64,000 bases of DNA from Pipra filicauda. Its lineage: Eukaryota > Chordata > Aves > Passeriformes > Pipridae. The translations under genes were made by a program, and so were the position numbers. The DNA is taken from the NCBI RefSeq assembly GCF_003945595.2, contig NW_024104350.1, positions 310,001-374,000 on the forward strand, in the 5' to 3' direction. The notes under the pieces are model-generated. The model did no database searches. It saw only the letters and a list, made by a program, of their open reading frames with translations, and was not told where the DNA came from. This document shows positions 24,901 to 37,855 of the stretch, in pieces; position 1 is the stretch's first letter, and each line of letters starts with the position of its first letter.

Positions 24901-27900
24901 TAAATCAACATATGTACATATTCATGAATTCTCCTTGAAATGTGACCAAAAATTTTTTTTCTTGAGCAGCATGCCTTCAATTTATGCTTTCAAGAAGGAA
25001 AGCACCCAAAATATACATCACACTTTTCTTATCTGAACTTACAGTGCAGATGAACTGAACAATTTTAGAAGCAAATGTATAATTTGTATTTACATCTTTA
25101 ATGATGTTTTTTAAGTATGCAAAAGTTAAAACTTACTCATAACTACAAACTAATAATAGAGGCAAGAGTATTACAGTTTGGAATGTATAAAAATTATCCT
25201 GAAGTACTGACTATTCCTTATGTGAACACCTCTAGCCTTTTATAACCACTAAACATTATATGGACTTTGCATGGATCAAGCAATAATAATTTAAAAATTG
25301 CCTGTTACTAACATTTTCATTGGAGCAGTTCATGGATTTCTTCTGCCCAAGACCCTTGTGGTCTCAAAACAATATCTTTTAAACATGGGTTAATGAATGG
25401 TGAATCAAGAACAGAAGATTCCATCTCTTGAACCATAGATACGCACAATCTGGGTCAAACAACATACTTTTCAGACATATGTCATTCCATATGTAAAATT
25501 AGACTAACAGGTACATTTCTTTTTGAAATGTTAAGTGAAATTCACATCACTCCATGTCAAAGGTAATTCATTAAATCCTTTAGCAACCCTCTATCCTCTA
25601 AAAACTTATTCTTAGGGTAAGGCAGACAAACCAGAAATTCCCTGAAGTACCTCTCTAGTTCTGACTTTGTGAAGAATCTGAGCTTCATTGTGGGAATACT
25701 GTGGGGGTTTTGGTGTTCCCTCTCCCTTTCTCAGATAAATTACTGCCAAACTGTTTTAAGAATACAGTTTGAGTTTTTGAAGGCAATTAATAGCTAGGAG
25801 ACTCAGTGTTAAATCAGGGTTAGTATTATGCTCAGTACAGCATATTCTGGTTTAAGTAGAACAACTAGGAATAAAGTACCTGCCACAGTACCTCTTCAAT
25901 CTCACCTATGCTGATGCACATGCATTAATAAAAGAGTAGAACAGAGCCTGGAAGACATAATCTAAACAATTACAGATGAGACATTCAAAAACAAATCCAT
26001 AAGACAGAGAGGCTGAACATCAGAAACGCAGAGGGCCTTACAGTTTTCAAAATTATGAATTATCATTGTTCACAAAAAGGAGAAGTATGTTTGTTATTTT
26101 GGCTGAAACATATTGCAGTCAGGAATGTCTTGATTTATTCATATTCAGAACTTTACTGCATATTCCTGTTCATTTAACTGGGAACAATGTATTGAGCTTC
26201 ATATGAAGGATGCTTGAAGGAGGTTGTCATACAAGCCTTATATAACTCTTGTGCACTCGAGTGCAGAACCCACAGACAGGTGTGTTTGTGTACAGAACAG
26301 CCCAAGGATTACACACTTTGACATCTGCACCTCAAACCTGACTGTATCACTGCAAATGTTTATGAAAACCCTAAAATAAATAGCTAGTCTTTCAGCAAAG
26401 CCCTGACTTCACCCCTGAAAATATTCAGCATGGCCAAGTATTTCCCTGCAACTACCCCTCTCATCAGAAAAATCCCACATGACCAAATAGAGAGTGTCTG
26501 AGCAAAATAGATTGTTAAAAATCTGTAATAAAGATTAGTCACTAAATTAGTTTATACACTTTTGATGTGTTCATTGTATCTATTCAACTTTTTTTTTTAA
26601 ATGGTTGTCAAAATTATTTTAAAAACAGAAATTATTTTTGTCCTTTTCTGTCAATTCAGTCACATCAGAAATAAATTTTATAAGTGTTGTTTATAGACAG
26701 ATTTAAATTACAACAGCAAGACCTCTGTAAGCTCAATTTCCAAGTCCAACCAGACTGACACCTACATGTGCCCATCTGACTTTCTTGTATTTCAAGAAGG
26801 AATTGAACTGTGTTCTTGCTCTGTGGTTATATCAGCATTGTTGCAGCTGTGGAGCTTCTGCCTGGGAATGTAACTATGGTCTGCAAATGCCATCCTAATA
26901 ACAGTTAACTTTACATACGATTTTCACAAAGTTTGAAAAATTCTCAACTTGTACATATTGTATATTACATATATACAATGTACTGTATAAATGTACTGTA
27001 CATATTGTATATTTGTTAGGCAACTCAAAATATTGTTTAGACTATCTCCTTAGGATTAATTTTGCCTCTCCAGTGCTATAAAGCCAGTTGACTGCTTATT
27101 TTAATCTGTTCTAGAATGACATCAACCTTACCCCTAGAAAGTTTCCCGTAGTATTTCTAAGTACTTTTTCAAACTCTCTTAAGCCCTTCTAAGTAATTCC
27201 CATTTTTAATACGGACATTAGGAGGAAATGGATGGAAAACCTTATGCCCTCTTATTGATTACACAGAACATATGCTATTTTATCTTCAAATTGTAATATC
27301 TATTCTGACCAGTCCAGAGAAGAAGTTATTTCCTTCATAAGAATTGGATCCCACCTTTTATGTCTCAGAGATGGGCAGAAGAGGGAGTGGTTTGCCACCC
27401 TCTTTTTGTTTTTAAAATTCTTTTGCCCAGTCTCAAAGAGTCCCTTCACTAGAACAGTAAATGTGCCTTTGACCACTCTTTCATAAGAGTTCAAAAACAA
27501 CACTGAAAGTAAGGTAGAGGAACAGACAAACTTCACAGGCCAATATTTATTTCCAGAAATGAACCAAATGTCTCTGAGATTCCCAGCGTGCAGGTAAGCT
27601 CTCAAATACCACTGCATTTGTTTCAAGAAGAACTTGCAGGGTACCTGCTGCCACAGCCTAAAGACCACCTTCACATGGCAAACATTCATTTCCAGAGAAA
27701 TATATCACAACTACTACCCAAATAAACCATGCAGACATATCACAATCCACGTGGTTCCCAGATCAATTAAGGTGAAAACATGATCTGTTCCTTCCAGTAC
27801 TTCAGGTGGTCTGATGGGAAGGAGGTGGATGAAGTAAATACTGTTCCACCAAGATGAATAAAAGTGAAAGAAAAGAACTACATACAAATAAGATAACATT

Positions 27901-30900
27901 TTTCATAGTCATAATTCCACTCTAGTCACTTCAAGGTATTCTCAGTTTTTCTGGAAAATGGCAGCTATGCAACAGAGGTACTGATTTTGTGGCACTTGAT
28001 AATCTTCCTATTTCTCTTTCCCCATTGCAAAAGCATTAGCACATTTTTTCCCTCCATTCCAACATACCTCTCTACTGTCCTATTTTCTGCCTGTGTTTGG
28101 AACAAGCATCTCTTGCTCAGTGTCATTGACAGCCTTTCTTGCTCAGGAGTTCTAGTTAAGCAGCATTACCACAGTTAACTAAAAGCAATTACACTAAATC
28201 GTGGTTGGGATAGACTTTCCTGCTTCTTCTCAGACTTGTTGGAAGAGTACTGCCCCATAAGGCTTTGTTTGTATTTTCCACCTACAGCATCTCATCGAGT
28301 GAGACATGACCTTTCCCTATAGTCTTCTATGAAGAAAGTATCTCTCTATGTTAAGAATAAACAGAGTATGTTGACTAGACTCATCTCTAGTGTATACAGT
28401 TTATATCAACATTCTAAAATGTTTATAAGTTTAAGAGAGAAGACCTAAACAACTGACTAGTTTCAGTAAATTGCACCTCTTTATTTGCTTTCAGATGCTT
28501 TTTAGGGGCAAAATCTTTGTTTCTCCATCCCTCCTGCACAACTGCATAGTTCCTTGATGGTACGAGCAATGTTTGGACGTGGCAGAATACCAGTTGTGTG
28601 TGAGGCCAAGAGCTTAGCAGGATTCAGGAAAGGATTATACATTTATATGGATAATGAGACCATCCAAAGTTACATTAAGCAATGTAAAAATTAAGAGAAT
28701 AAATCTTAATTCTTTAATCTACTTTGAAGAGTTATGTGAAGATTTTTACCAGTAAGTAGGTTACAGCAGAGCTGTGTGACTAGCCTGCAGTTGTAGTGAT
28801 ACAATTCCTATATTCTTTTATTGCTGTGTAATCAGACCTGCTTTAGTTGCAGTAATGCCAGACAGCAGTTTGTCACCTAAAAGAAAATGGATGCAATTCT
28901 ATCTTGAAGAACTGTTATACTTTAGAACCACTAAAACAGTATTCTGCAGAAAAAGTATGAAGAATGAATGTGATAAATGTACTGAAAATACAGCAAATAC
29001 TTGCATTTTTTACAAAGGAAAATGAGTCCTCCAACGTTTTTTCTTTTTTGTTGCTAAATTCTAAAAGCCTCTTGTTCTCTTCTATAAAGCTACAGATAAG
29101 AGATAAGATAAAAAATAGAACAAACAACGGAGGCAAGAGAAATTCAGCGTGGAAAAGAATTGTACTGTTTCTCAGAGTCATAAAGAAGAAGTAATATTTG
29201 GGTTTTTTTAAAAGATATTTCAACTTCAAAGACATTCTCCAATTTCCAGGAGTTGAAACAAAATTAGGTTACAAAATCTTCGTTTTGAATTCCCTCTCTA
29301 AAAAAGGGGGAAGCCAGAACAAATGAAAACACAAGGCTCATACGCATACAGGAAATGCTTGCATAAGGCTTATTTATCTTTTAACTAACATTTGTTAACC
29401 ATGGATCAGTAGAACAGCCTCTTGTAATTATGGTTACTGTTCCATTTGTGGCTATCTTCATGAGGCCAGTGAATCTTTAAATTACAGGCTGACCACCCGG
29501 GAGCACAAGGATTGAATCAACCACATCTCCATGGGCACCACATTTGGATGATTATCCCAAAAGATGACATGCTAAAACACACACATACCCAACAAAGCAG
29601 GTTTATGCTCACAGCTCCAGAATCACTTTCAGTGCCTGTGGTGGTTTTGAGCTCAATAAAATCAGGGTGGCCCCTCACATAATGTGTTCCAATTTAGGAC
29701 GGGGGAAAGAGCCGGTGGGGATGGTCTTTGTTGAACACTGGTCATTCTGACCCCCAGCACAGCATCCCCCTGTTATAACCTCAGACACTGAGCTGCTACA
29801 GAGTGAGGAAACTGGCCCAAAGAAGAGAGGTGTGGTTTGCTGAAAGGCTGTGTACATTTGAAAGACACATACATACATGTCTCGCATGTACACATCTAGA
29901 ATACACAAACATATATACATATATATCAAATAGGAAGAGAAACAATTCTTTTTGTTGTTCCTAAGAGTCTGTATAGTCAAAGCAATTTTACTACGTTTGC
30001 TATTGTCTTTATTAATGCCTCAGGGCTTCCCATTCAAATCACCACTTCCACAGAAAAGACTTTATTATGTTTATTGGGTGTATCATTCATTTTGATACTT
30101 AATCTGTAGTGCCCTAGGGTCAGATCACAGACCTAGCTCTCAAAAGCCTGAATCCAATGATATCCAGTCAACCAGCAAAGTGCATTGAGAGGCTGTGATG
30201 AACTAACCTTCCCTTCTCTCATGACTCCACATAAGTTGTATTGGCATCACAGATACACCCAGGTGTTGTCTGAAGGACTTACAAAGAAAGTTGTTCCATC
30301 TTGAACTGAAATTTATGATGGTCAGTTTATAAATACACACGGATTCTTGACTAAAGGGTTTTCTGCAAGCCTTACAGTAGACCTGGAGACCCTACCCTTG
30401 CCCCGAGCATAGCTATAGGCAGAAAAAAATTGTCATTCAAAGCCAGCTCTCTTATTCCAGAAAATTTGCTCTCATATATCCATTGTCTAATAAATTATTC
30501 CTTTTGAATAAAATCTCGGAAAGAGACACAGCACTCTTCAAAACTCCCACCCTAAGTAAGTAGGGGCAAGGCATCTGGCTTTTACTTAGTGTTTCAGTCT
30601 TTGTATAATGCATAAATGATGTTTGTGAAATATATACACACTTACAGACATGTTTTGATGGCATCTAGGAATTCAAAGATATTTGGTTTCCCATTGTGCA
30701 GGACATTATATAAACACTCATTCGTAAGCTGGTCCTTTCCCCAGAGCCTTATAACATGATCTTAATACTGTGCTGATGGATGCCTTATCATCTGTGCAAA
30801 CTCAGTTACCAAACCACTCCCTAATTACATACAGACAATGCACATCTGGACCAAAAACGTTGCAGCGTAGAGAATTCCAGGTAGAAAGGGTAGATCTGCT

Positions 30901-31098
30901 GTGATCTTGCAACTGTAACGTGTATTCTGAATTGCTTCTGAGACAAGCAAAATTCAGCTGCCGAGCTTTGAACAGGGTCCTCTATAACGTGAGTGAGGAT
31001 TTGGCTCCTTGTTTATACCGTGTTTCTTCTACTGAAGGGGGAGGGAGGAGAGTCTTTTATGTTTTTCTGTGAAAAAATTGTCCTAAGAACTTGAAATG

Positions 31099-31782
31099 TG
31101 TCATGGCTGTACGCAGTGTAAAGCAGGTGAGGCCAACCTGCCTGAGCACAGCACACCTCCCGTTTGCCTCCCGTCGGTTTGGGATGTGAGTGCGCTGCTA
31201 CCCCGCAGCACTCACTCACTGGCTTTCTCTGTAAGGAAAACCCCGTGCAGAAAGTGGCCCTAGTTCACCCCTGTGATTCCTGGGGCTTGGAGGAGCGGGA
31301 TCTGAGCAGCACCAAGGAATCCCGCCTGCCCTGCCACAAGGATGTGGCCCAAGGAAGAGGTTTTTGCCAGGGTAGAGTTAATTTTTTGCAGTAGCCATGA
31401 GGGGCTGAACCTAGAGCCGTGTGGGAGTGTCTCCTTTGTTGTTCTGTACCTCCTCATGTAGTCGCTGGGGGTGGACTCTTTTCGGGAAGAAGGTGGGCAA
31501 AAAAGCCCGGCAGGCACAGGGTGCATCTGCCACCGTTTTCAATTGTCCCGGGCTTGGTGAGCATTTTGTTTGTAAAACACCCTCTCTTTGTACACTTTTG
31601 TTATTAGTATTTTTGCTGATACTGGTCGTTTTCTTTTCTGATTGCTGTTTCCAGTAAACCGTTCTTATCTCAACCCATAATCTCTGTCTTTCTTGTCTCA
31701 CCAGACCAGGGAGGGGAGCAACTCGTGGTTTTCTTTCTAGTGGGAGCACTAAATTTGGGAATACCATTCCTAAACCATGACA
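31099..31782 (+). mobile_element. ERVL-like LTR, probably solo
   Basis: A 684-bp segment begins TGTCATGG and ends CCATGACA, a perfect 8-bp inverted terminal repeat in TG...CA form. An AGTAAA polyadenylation-type signal (31,653-31,658) followed by TTCTTATCTCAACCC is characteristic of the R/U5 region of bird ERVL LTRs and sets the + orientation. No primer binding site or internal region follows. The five bases on each side (AAATG, CCCAG) do not match, so the target duplication is decayed or the ends were rearranged. The family assignment is from recall of avian ERVL ends. Confidence 0.75.
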
Positions 31783-34110
31783 CCCAGGACCTACTGGATG
31801 GTAACAGAGCTTGCCGTGGTTATTCAGCAGATAACAGCCTTTGTGTTACCCACTGGTTCTCTTTCTGAGGGCGGGTGAGATGTAATGGGTATGGACGAAG
31901 ATTTGGTCCTCTGCAAGTATTGACTGCTCTGGGTTTCTCTCCTCTCTCCTCTCAAGCAGCCTGTGAATGCATTCCTGTGAACTGTCACTGCCTGCTCCCT
32001 CATCTCATATCAAGAATGCACATAGACACAAAAAAGTAATTCCTCCTAATTTTCCCTGTACCATGATTATAATTGCCAACCACCTGCCTGCTTCTCTGGA
32101 CTTGTGGGTCTGAGTTCAGGGTGCAGTCATTTGCACCAAATCATATTTTACTTCCAGCATGACCTCCCTGTAACTTGCTGGCAGTCAGCAAACAAGATAT
32201 TGAGGCTCACAACTTCATCCCGTTCATTCCTCCCTCAGTGTAGCCACAAGCACATTTACCTGGCAAGAACGTTACCCCTCAGACTGTTTCTCTCTGGCAA
32301 CAAAATGCTGCCTATGGAGAATGGCTTGTTCTATTGTTCCCCTATCAAAAATAGTTTGGGGGAGGGACAAAAGAAGTGGAACAGTTTCAAGATGAAACAG
32401 CCACGGTTGCAATTATGTAGTAGTCATTTAAGGCTGCTGCAACAGTTAACTGTAGCTTGCTTTTGCTACCAAAACGGCTGGAAAGCATTACCAAGGCATA
32501 ATATACATAAACTGCCATTGACACCAAAAAATTACTTCTGCCTAATAGGAGAGATGAACTAAAAAGGGCCAAGACCAAGACTGCAATTAGGGACAGAGGG
32601 AATTTCGTCATATCAACCATAATCTTTATAACAGTTTTAGGTTATACTTTTACTATACTTTTTGTTGCTATTTTTTTAAGTTTGGATGAGAAATTAAATT
32701 CACGATTGTCCCATATTTATAAAAATGCATGTGAGTGTATTGGTGGTTTGATGTGGTCAGAAATATCTTTCAACACCATTCTAAGGCAGTTTACCTGTCT
32801 TTTTTGTCATGTGAGAGTGGACAAGTGTATCAGTACTAGATTCACAGCTATAATTAGGACTATAGTTGAAGACCTAATACAAAAATACACATTACTATTT
32901 TCCTGTGTTGTCACAGTAGATGTTTTTTTCAGATGACCGGAAGACTAGCCTAACCTGATCATCTGCCATGCAAGTAGTAGAAGGAGCTGCATCCTATGCA
33001 CTTTTCATGTTGAACTGGGAATGAACTGTAAACTATGAAAAAATCCCATATTATCTGGAATATGTGGTGTCCAGAATTGGTTCAAGGAGTCTTGAAAGCC
33101 TTTGCAGAGTGTACCCCTGAGTCTCAGTGAGGTAACTGGGCATGTAAGCAGCAGAGCAGCTTTTTTAGAAGGGGTTTTTGTGCTCTGCTAGTTCCCCATT
33201 TTGTGACTGAGAGAAGGATGGTTTGAGAGTCAGCAACTGGCAACTGTTCTGAAGTTGAAACTTGAACTAAAATTAATCTTAGAACCACAAACTGTTTCAT
33301 AACATCTCGCATAATAACAGCAATTTATTGCCTTGTGATGCTAAGTCCTTCCCTGTTTCTTCACTTTGTAAAACTTCTATTGTACTGGCTCCTTCCTGTT
33401 TCATTGAAGGGAACAGCTTGTATGAATCAGTGATGAACCACTCTCCAGAGTTATGAATAGCCAGCTATCACTCTCTGTCTTGACTGTCCAGAAAGGCCAG
33501 AGCTGCATTTTCAAATATCTTTCCATTCTTCCACCCTTTTCCCTCTGTGTAAGGGCTGAAAGCAGGGTGTTGGCCAGGCTGGTGTACAATGGAGAGTCAG
33601 CACCAGAACCACACAGCTGTCAGCTTGTGTTCCACGCTCTGGGAAAAGCCACTTCTGCTTGCATTCTTTTTTAAAGTAAATTAAATCCCCCACTGAAGAG
33701 GGGGTGTAGTATGTATTAAATTGAGACACCCTACCTGACCAAGGCACCTTCCACTGAAACCTTACGGATCTGAAGATACTGTGAAGTCTTACAACACACA
33801 GACATCAAAGATCTGAACTGAACATCTCAAGGAACAAATGGATAGGAAAGATGATAATAAAAATGGTATTGCTTATGAGTTCCCCGTCTTCTTTTCAGAT
33901 TTCCTGGTTCAGAAGTACTCTGGAAAATTTTGCCTGGCTTAGCAATGTCCTTAAACTCTTCAAACCCTACTTTGGTGGTACAGAACCTCCTGTCAGCCCT
34001 CTTTGGCTCTTCTCATAACCAGTGTTTTCACAACTAAACTGAAAGAGCTAAGGAGCAAATCATTATAGCTTAGCAAAAATATGGGGTTTAAAGCATATAT
34101 ATAAAAATAT
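31783..34110. other. Intergenic, no supported gene
   Basis: A 152-codon ORF (32,104-32,562) is the longest here. It has no domain, no homology I recognise and no bias distinguishing it from chance. Positions 34,099-34,110 are the left target duplication of the next element. Confidence 0.5.
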
Positions 34111-34148
34111 CATCATCATGGCTAGGCTTCGCGAATGAAGATTTGGGG
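34111..34148 (-). mobile_element. tRNA-Glu SINE, copy 3: 38-bp 5'-truncated 3' end
   Basis: The reverse complement reads CCCCAAATCTTCATTCGCGA then AGCCTAGCCATGATGATG. This corresponds to the last bases of the SINE seen twice elsewhere, including the 3' hairpin and a three-base ATG-repeat tail. Both sides carry ATATAAAAATAT (34,099-34,110 and 34,149-34,160), a perfect 12-bp duplication. It is short, but the combination makes an independent retrotransposition event very likely. Confidence 0.82.
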
Positions 34149-37100
34149 ATATAAAAATATAAATCATTACTAACTCCACTTTTCCCCCCAAACCAGAATA
34201 AAACGACGAATGTTAAAGGGTGGATATGACAAGCTCATCTACAGAGCTTTCACAGTCAGTTACCCCAAATACCAGGAGTAAAGCATATATTATGTGCAGG
34301 GCTGGACACTGGAGGGTTTCATTGTGAATCTGCAACAGAATGACTGTTCAGCATTTGGATGGAGTACACAGCTAACTAAGATTACCACAGAAAACATGGG
34401 ACATGAGAAGAATATTGTTTTCTGACCATGAAAAGACCACACACAGAGTCCATGTGGAATGCACACTGGACCATCTTCAAAAGCATAGACGTTGCATTCT
34501 CTGTTATGCTCCCAGACTGGTTTAATTAAATATAGGCATTAGGCAGTAAATGTGTTGGCAGTTTCACACTGAAATGCTGCTGTTGTACAAGTAACTTCCT
34601 CACTGTAGTTTATTATTTTTAAATGGTACCATATTTTTTCATTCTAGTTAAGAGTGTAGAGGCTTGCAAGGAAACATATTTCTATAAATCAGAATCTTGA
34701 CAAACACAACAGGAAAAATAATTAATTCACTAATTTAATTAATAAATGTTTATAAATTGAGTAGTTAAAAATAGGTGTTTATAATGTTTAAGCTTCAAAA
34801 GATAGTTATGGGTCATATTATATATTCAAGTGTTTATTGGTTTTACATTTCAACAATTAATTTTTCGAGGGCAGTATTTTGTCTATAATGTTATTACTTT
34901 TTCATATACATATATTTATCTAGGTACTTACATAAATGCCATCTATATTTTATTCAGTTTACAGCTAGACTGTGGCCTGATAACTTGGGTTAAAATATCT
35001 GTGACCACAAATGCAGTTAAATAAAACTTACTATATGAACTTTGTAAATTTTAGGAATGTAAACCTGGGCTACTTCACAGTACATGCATTTTTTTAGTCT
35101 TGAAAATTCAAGATGTTTAAACATAATATTGATTTTCTTCTCTTAAAAACACCTTTCCATGGATAAGAGGAATCACTGCTAGGAGTTTTTCCTTCTAAGG
35201 TATTTTTTCTAATTGCAATTTAGATATTTGCCTAATGCACTGCTACAAAGTCATGAACTACACAGCTTGCTGACTTGTATGGCTGCAAGCTTACAAGTGT
35301 GTCGTTATTCTGTTCTGCATAAGCAGGTAGAAAGGGATTATGAAGGTCACCTTTTCCATTTTGTCCCCATTAAAAATGGCAGATGCAAAACGTGGCTGGT
35401 AGGTGTGTGCAGACTCAAAGGGACACAGCCACTGGCTGGTTTGCCTGTTGAGAGGATGCCTTGTTGTGAGAAATCTTAAACTCTGTTTATTGAAGCCACA
35501 GTTATGCACACACACCTTTATGGGCTTGGCTCACAGATTCTAGTTACAGTAGTGAAGATACACCTCTCTCATGAATTCAGGAGGCAGCAAACTTAGGGCT
35601 GGAAAAGATGCTGATCCTTGTTGAAGAAAACTTTTTTTGTTACTGTTTTAACCTGTCTGCAAACTTTCAATGGGCTTTATTTTATGGGTGCCCAGTGTAA
35701 GATAGGCAACAACAGAGTGCTAAGGAGAAATAGGCACCAAGAAATGATCACGGACAAGAGATTAGACATCAGCAGGGCTGGAAGACTTTCAAGCCCCAGA
35801 ATAGCTTATAATAATAGTGTAGATAGCTCCTGCTAAAGGAGAGATGGCCATTGCCTCTACCTTTTCTTCTACCACCCTTGCCATTGGTAGCCAAGCAGTT
35901 TATCTGTGGGATGAGGCAGTGACAGGAGAGCTCTTCCCCTGTTATGTGTTATTCTGATAGCAAATTACATTATGTCTTCTCATCTTTTCCTTTGGAGATA
36001 ACCTCTGAATCTGGGTCAGGTCTTGCTAACAGGCTGGGCAATAGTTAGCAACCCTCAATGAAGCAGCTTTTCCAGGTGGTTTCCCTGTCACAGAGCTTGC
36101 AACCATCTTTTAAGGGAGGGCAGGAATACAACACAGTTGGTCATGTGTTATTTGTATTGCCCTGAATTTACTGGCTCTACTATTGTTTTAAAACTCAGAA
36201 TAATATTGTCCCAAAGTCGCTCTTTCGAAGCTGCTTCTTCGAGACAAATCCTTTGAATTACACATGGTTGCCAAATCACACCCAATGTCAGCATGCTTTC
36301 AGCTGGAGTACCTCTCTCAGACTTCCCACCAGCATTACTGGATATATGAGGTGGCATTCTGTGGGTTTGCTACATCCCAAACCCCCCCACTGTGTCCCAG
36401 AGATCTTGAAGCTGTCATGAAAGACACCAGTGTGCCTAATAACCCATTTCCAGGCTACACTGGTCTGACAAACACCCTGAGCAGTGCAGCGGGTGGGTAA
36501 GTGGCTCTGTAGCTGAGGTACCAGTGCTGGGCTGAATGAGACATTCACCTTCCCTGGAAACTGCGGATACACATCACTGTGTAAACACGGGCTCTTCAGG
36601 AGGCACAGCACTGGGTGCTCCTGCTTTGAGGAAAAAGGTTATTTAAATAGATGGCAGAGATAGAGCCAAAATATTTTGTGGAATGGAATGACTATTCCAG
36701 TCTTCACAACTTAAGCTGCACCTCTCCTGAAGCTCCCTGATCGTAGTTTGCACAATCCTTGGGGCGTGGTGTCTCCTGGTTTTTGTGGTGTACAGGGAGA
36801 GAGTTGTTGAATGAGCAGCCTTTTTCCCAAACTGACAGCAATACATTTTCCGTTTTGAGCCTGCATCCATGTACATCTCAAGTCGGAGTTTAGTATTGAA
36901 AACATATGTTGTTTTAATCTGCTTTATGTCTCGTATCAGTAATAACAGCAGCAATATAACCCATTTATTTTGCCTGAATGAAAGAAGCCAAAAGCCACTC
37001 TTCTAATGATTTTTCCATTCCTGCTGTTTATATTTTTATAGTGCCTATTAATTGGAGACTATTAGTAAAACAATACTGTGTACACTGTTTAGGAGCCATG

Positions 37101-37832
37101 TTTAAAAAGAACTCATTAGCTGACAAGTTGTTACACAGAAATACTTTGGTGTTTAAAATAAATAAATAAAAAAGCGCATGCACTCCAGCCCAGTCTTCAG
37201 TGGTTGGCACTGAAAGGATTTCCCCCGTTTTCTGAAAGCCCTTCCATGGGGGAGAGTGAGCTTACTTCCTAAGGAAATTACTCCAGAGGTGTCTGTAAGA
37301 GAAAACCAGGCACTACTTTGCAGCTCTACAATTGCAATGAGAGCAGTCATGAATGAATACTGAGCCAAAAGAGTGATGCATGTTTACATTATGCTTACTA
37401 TATTAAGCCTGCAAATGCATAAAAATGTAGCTGCCATGAACAACTGCCATGTATAGCACTCAGTGTTCAGGGAAGCATTTGGTTCTGGCTATAGGGCTCT
37501 GTGCTGAACTTCAGCTTTAAAAAACGCTCCCCCAGTCAGCTGCCGGCTGGGAGAGTGGAATGTTCTGGAATGCAGTGCACGCTGCAGCAGAGGAACAGTG
37601 TCTGTGGAGGTGTTTCCTTTGAAGGACCCCCACTGGCCCTCACACCCTTCTGGGATTTTGGCACCTCTGTGCAGGGTGGGGGGAAGCCAATGGGTTGCAC
37701 GGGTGTTTCCCTTGGCATTGGCAGAGGTTCCTCCCCTCCCTCCCACCCAGCACAGGTTGTGCTGGTACCACCCCTTGTGGGACCCTATGAATGAACTGAG
37801 GCAATGAGTGAGTCAAGCTGGAAATCACCCTT

Positions 37833-37855
37833 AAAAAAAAAAAAAAAAAAAAAAA
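37833..37855 (+). repeat. Poly(A) run (23 bases)
   Basis: Follows a GC-richer block of about 330 bp. A retroposed transcript is conceivable, but no parent gene or target duplication was identified. Confidence 0.85.

Larger units (their letters stand above)
20493..31098. other. Long AT-rich intergenic stretch
   Basis: About 10.6 kb without a recognisable gene or young repeat. It holds TA-rich tracts (20,850-20,892; 21,960-21,998; 26,951-27,012; about 29,908-29,929) and scattered short ORFs with no domain. One 15-bp duplication, AGTCAGGTCACCATA, occurs at 24,765-24,779 and 24,782-24,796. Regulatory elements for PTCH1 could lie here but cannot be told by eye. Confidence 0.5.

Noticed and set aside
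32104..32562. 152-codon ORF as a possible gene
   Set aside because: No homology, domain or splice structure recognised, and its length is attainable by chance in 64 kb.
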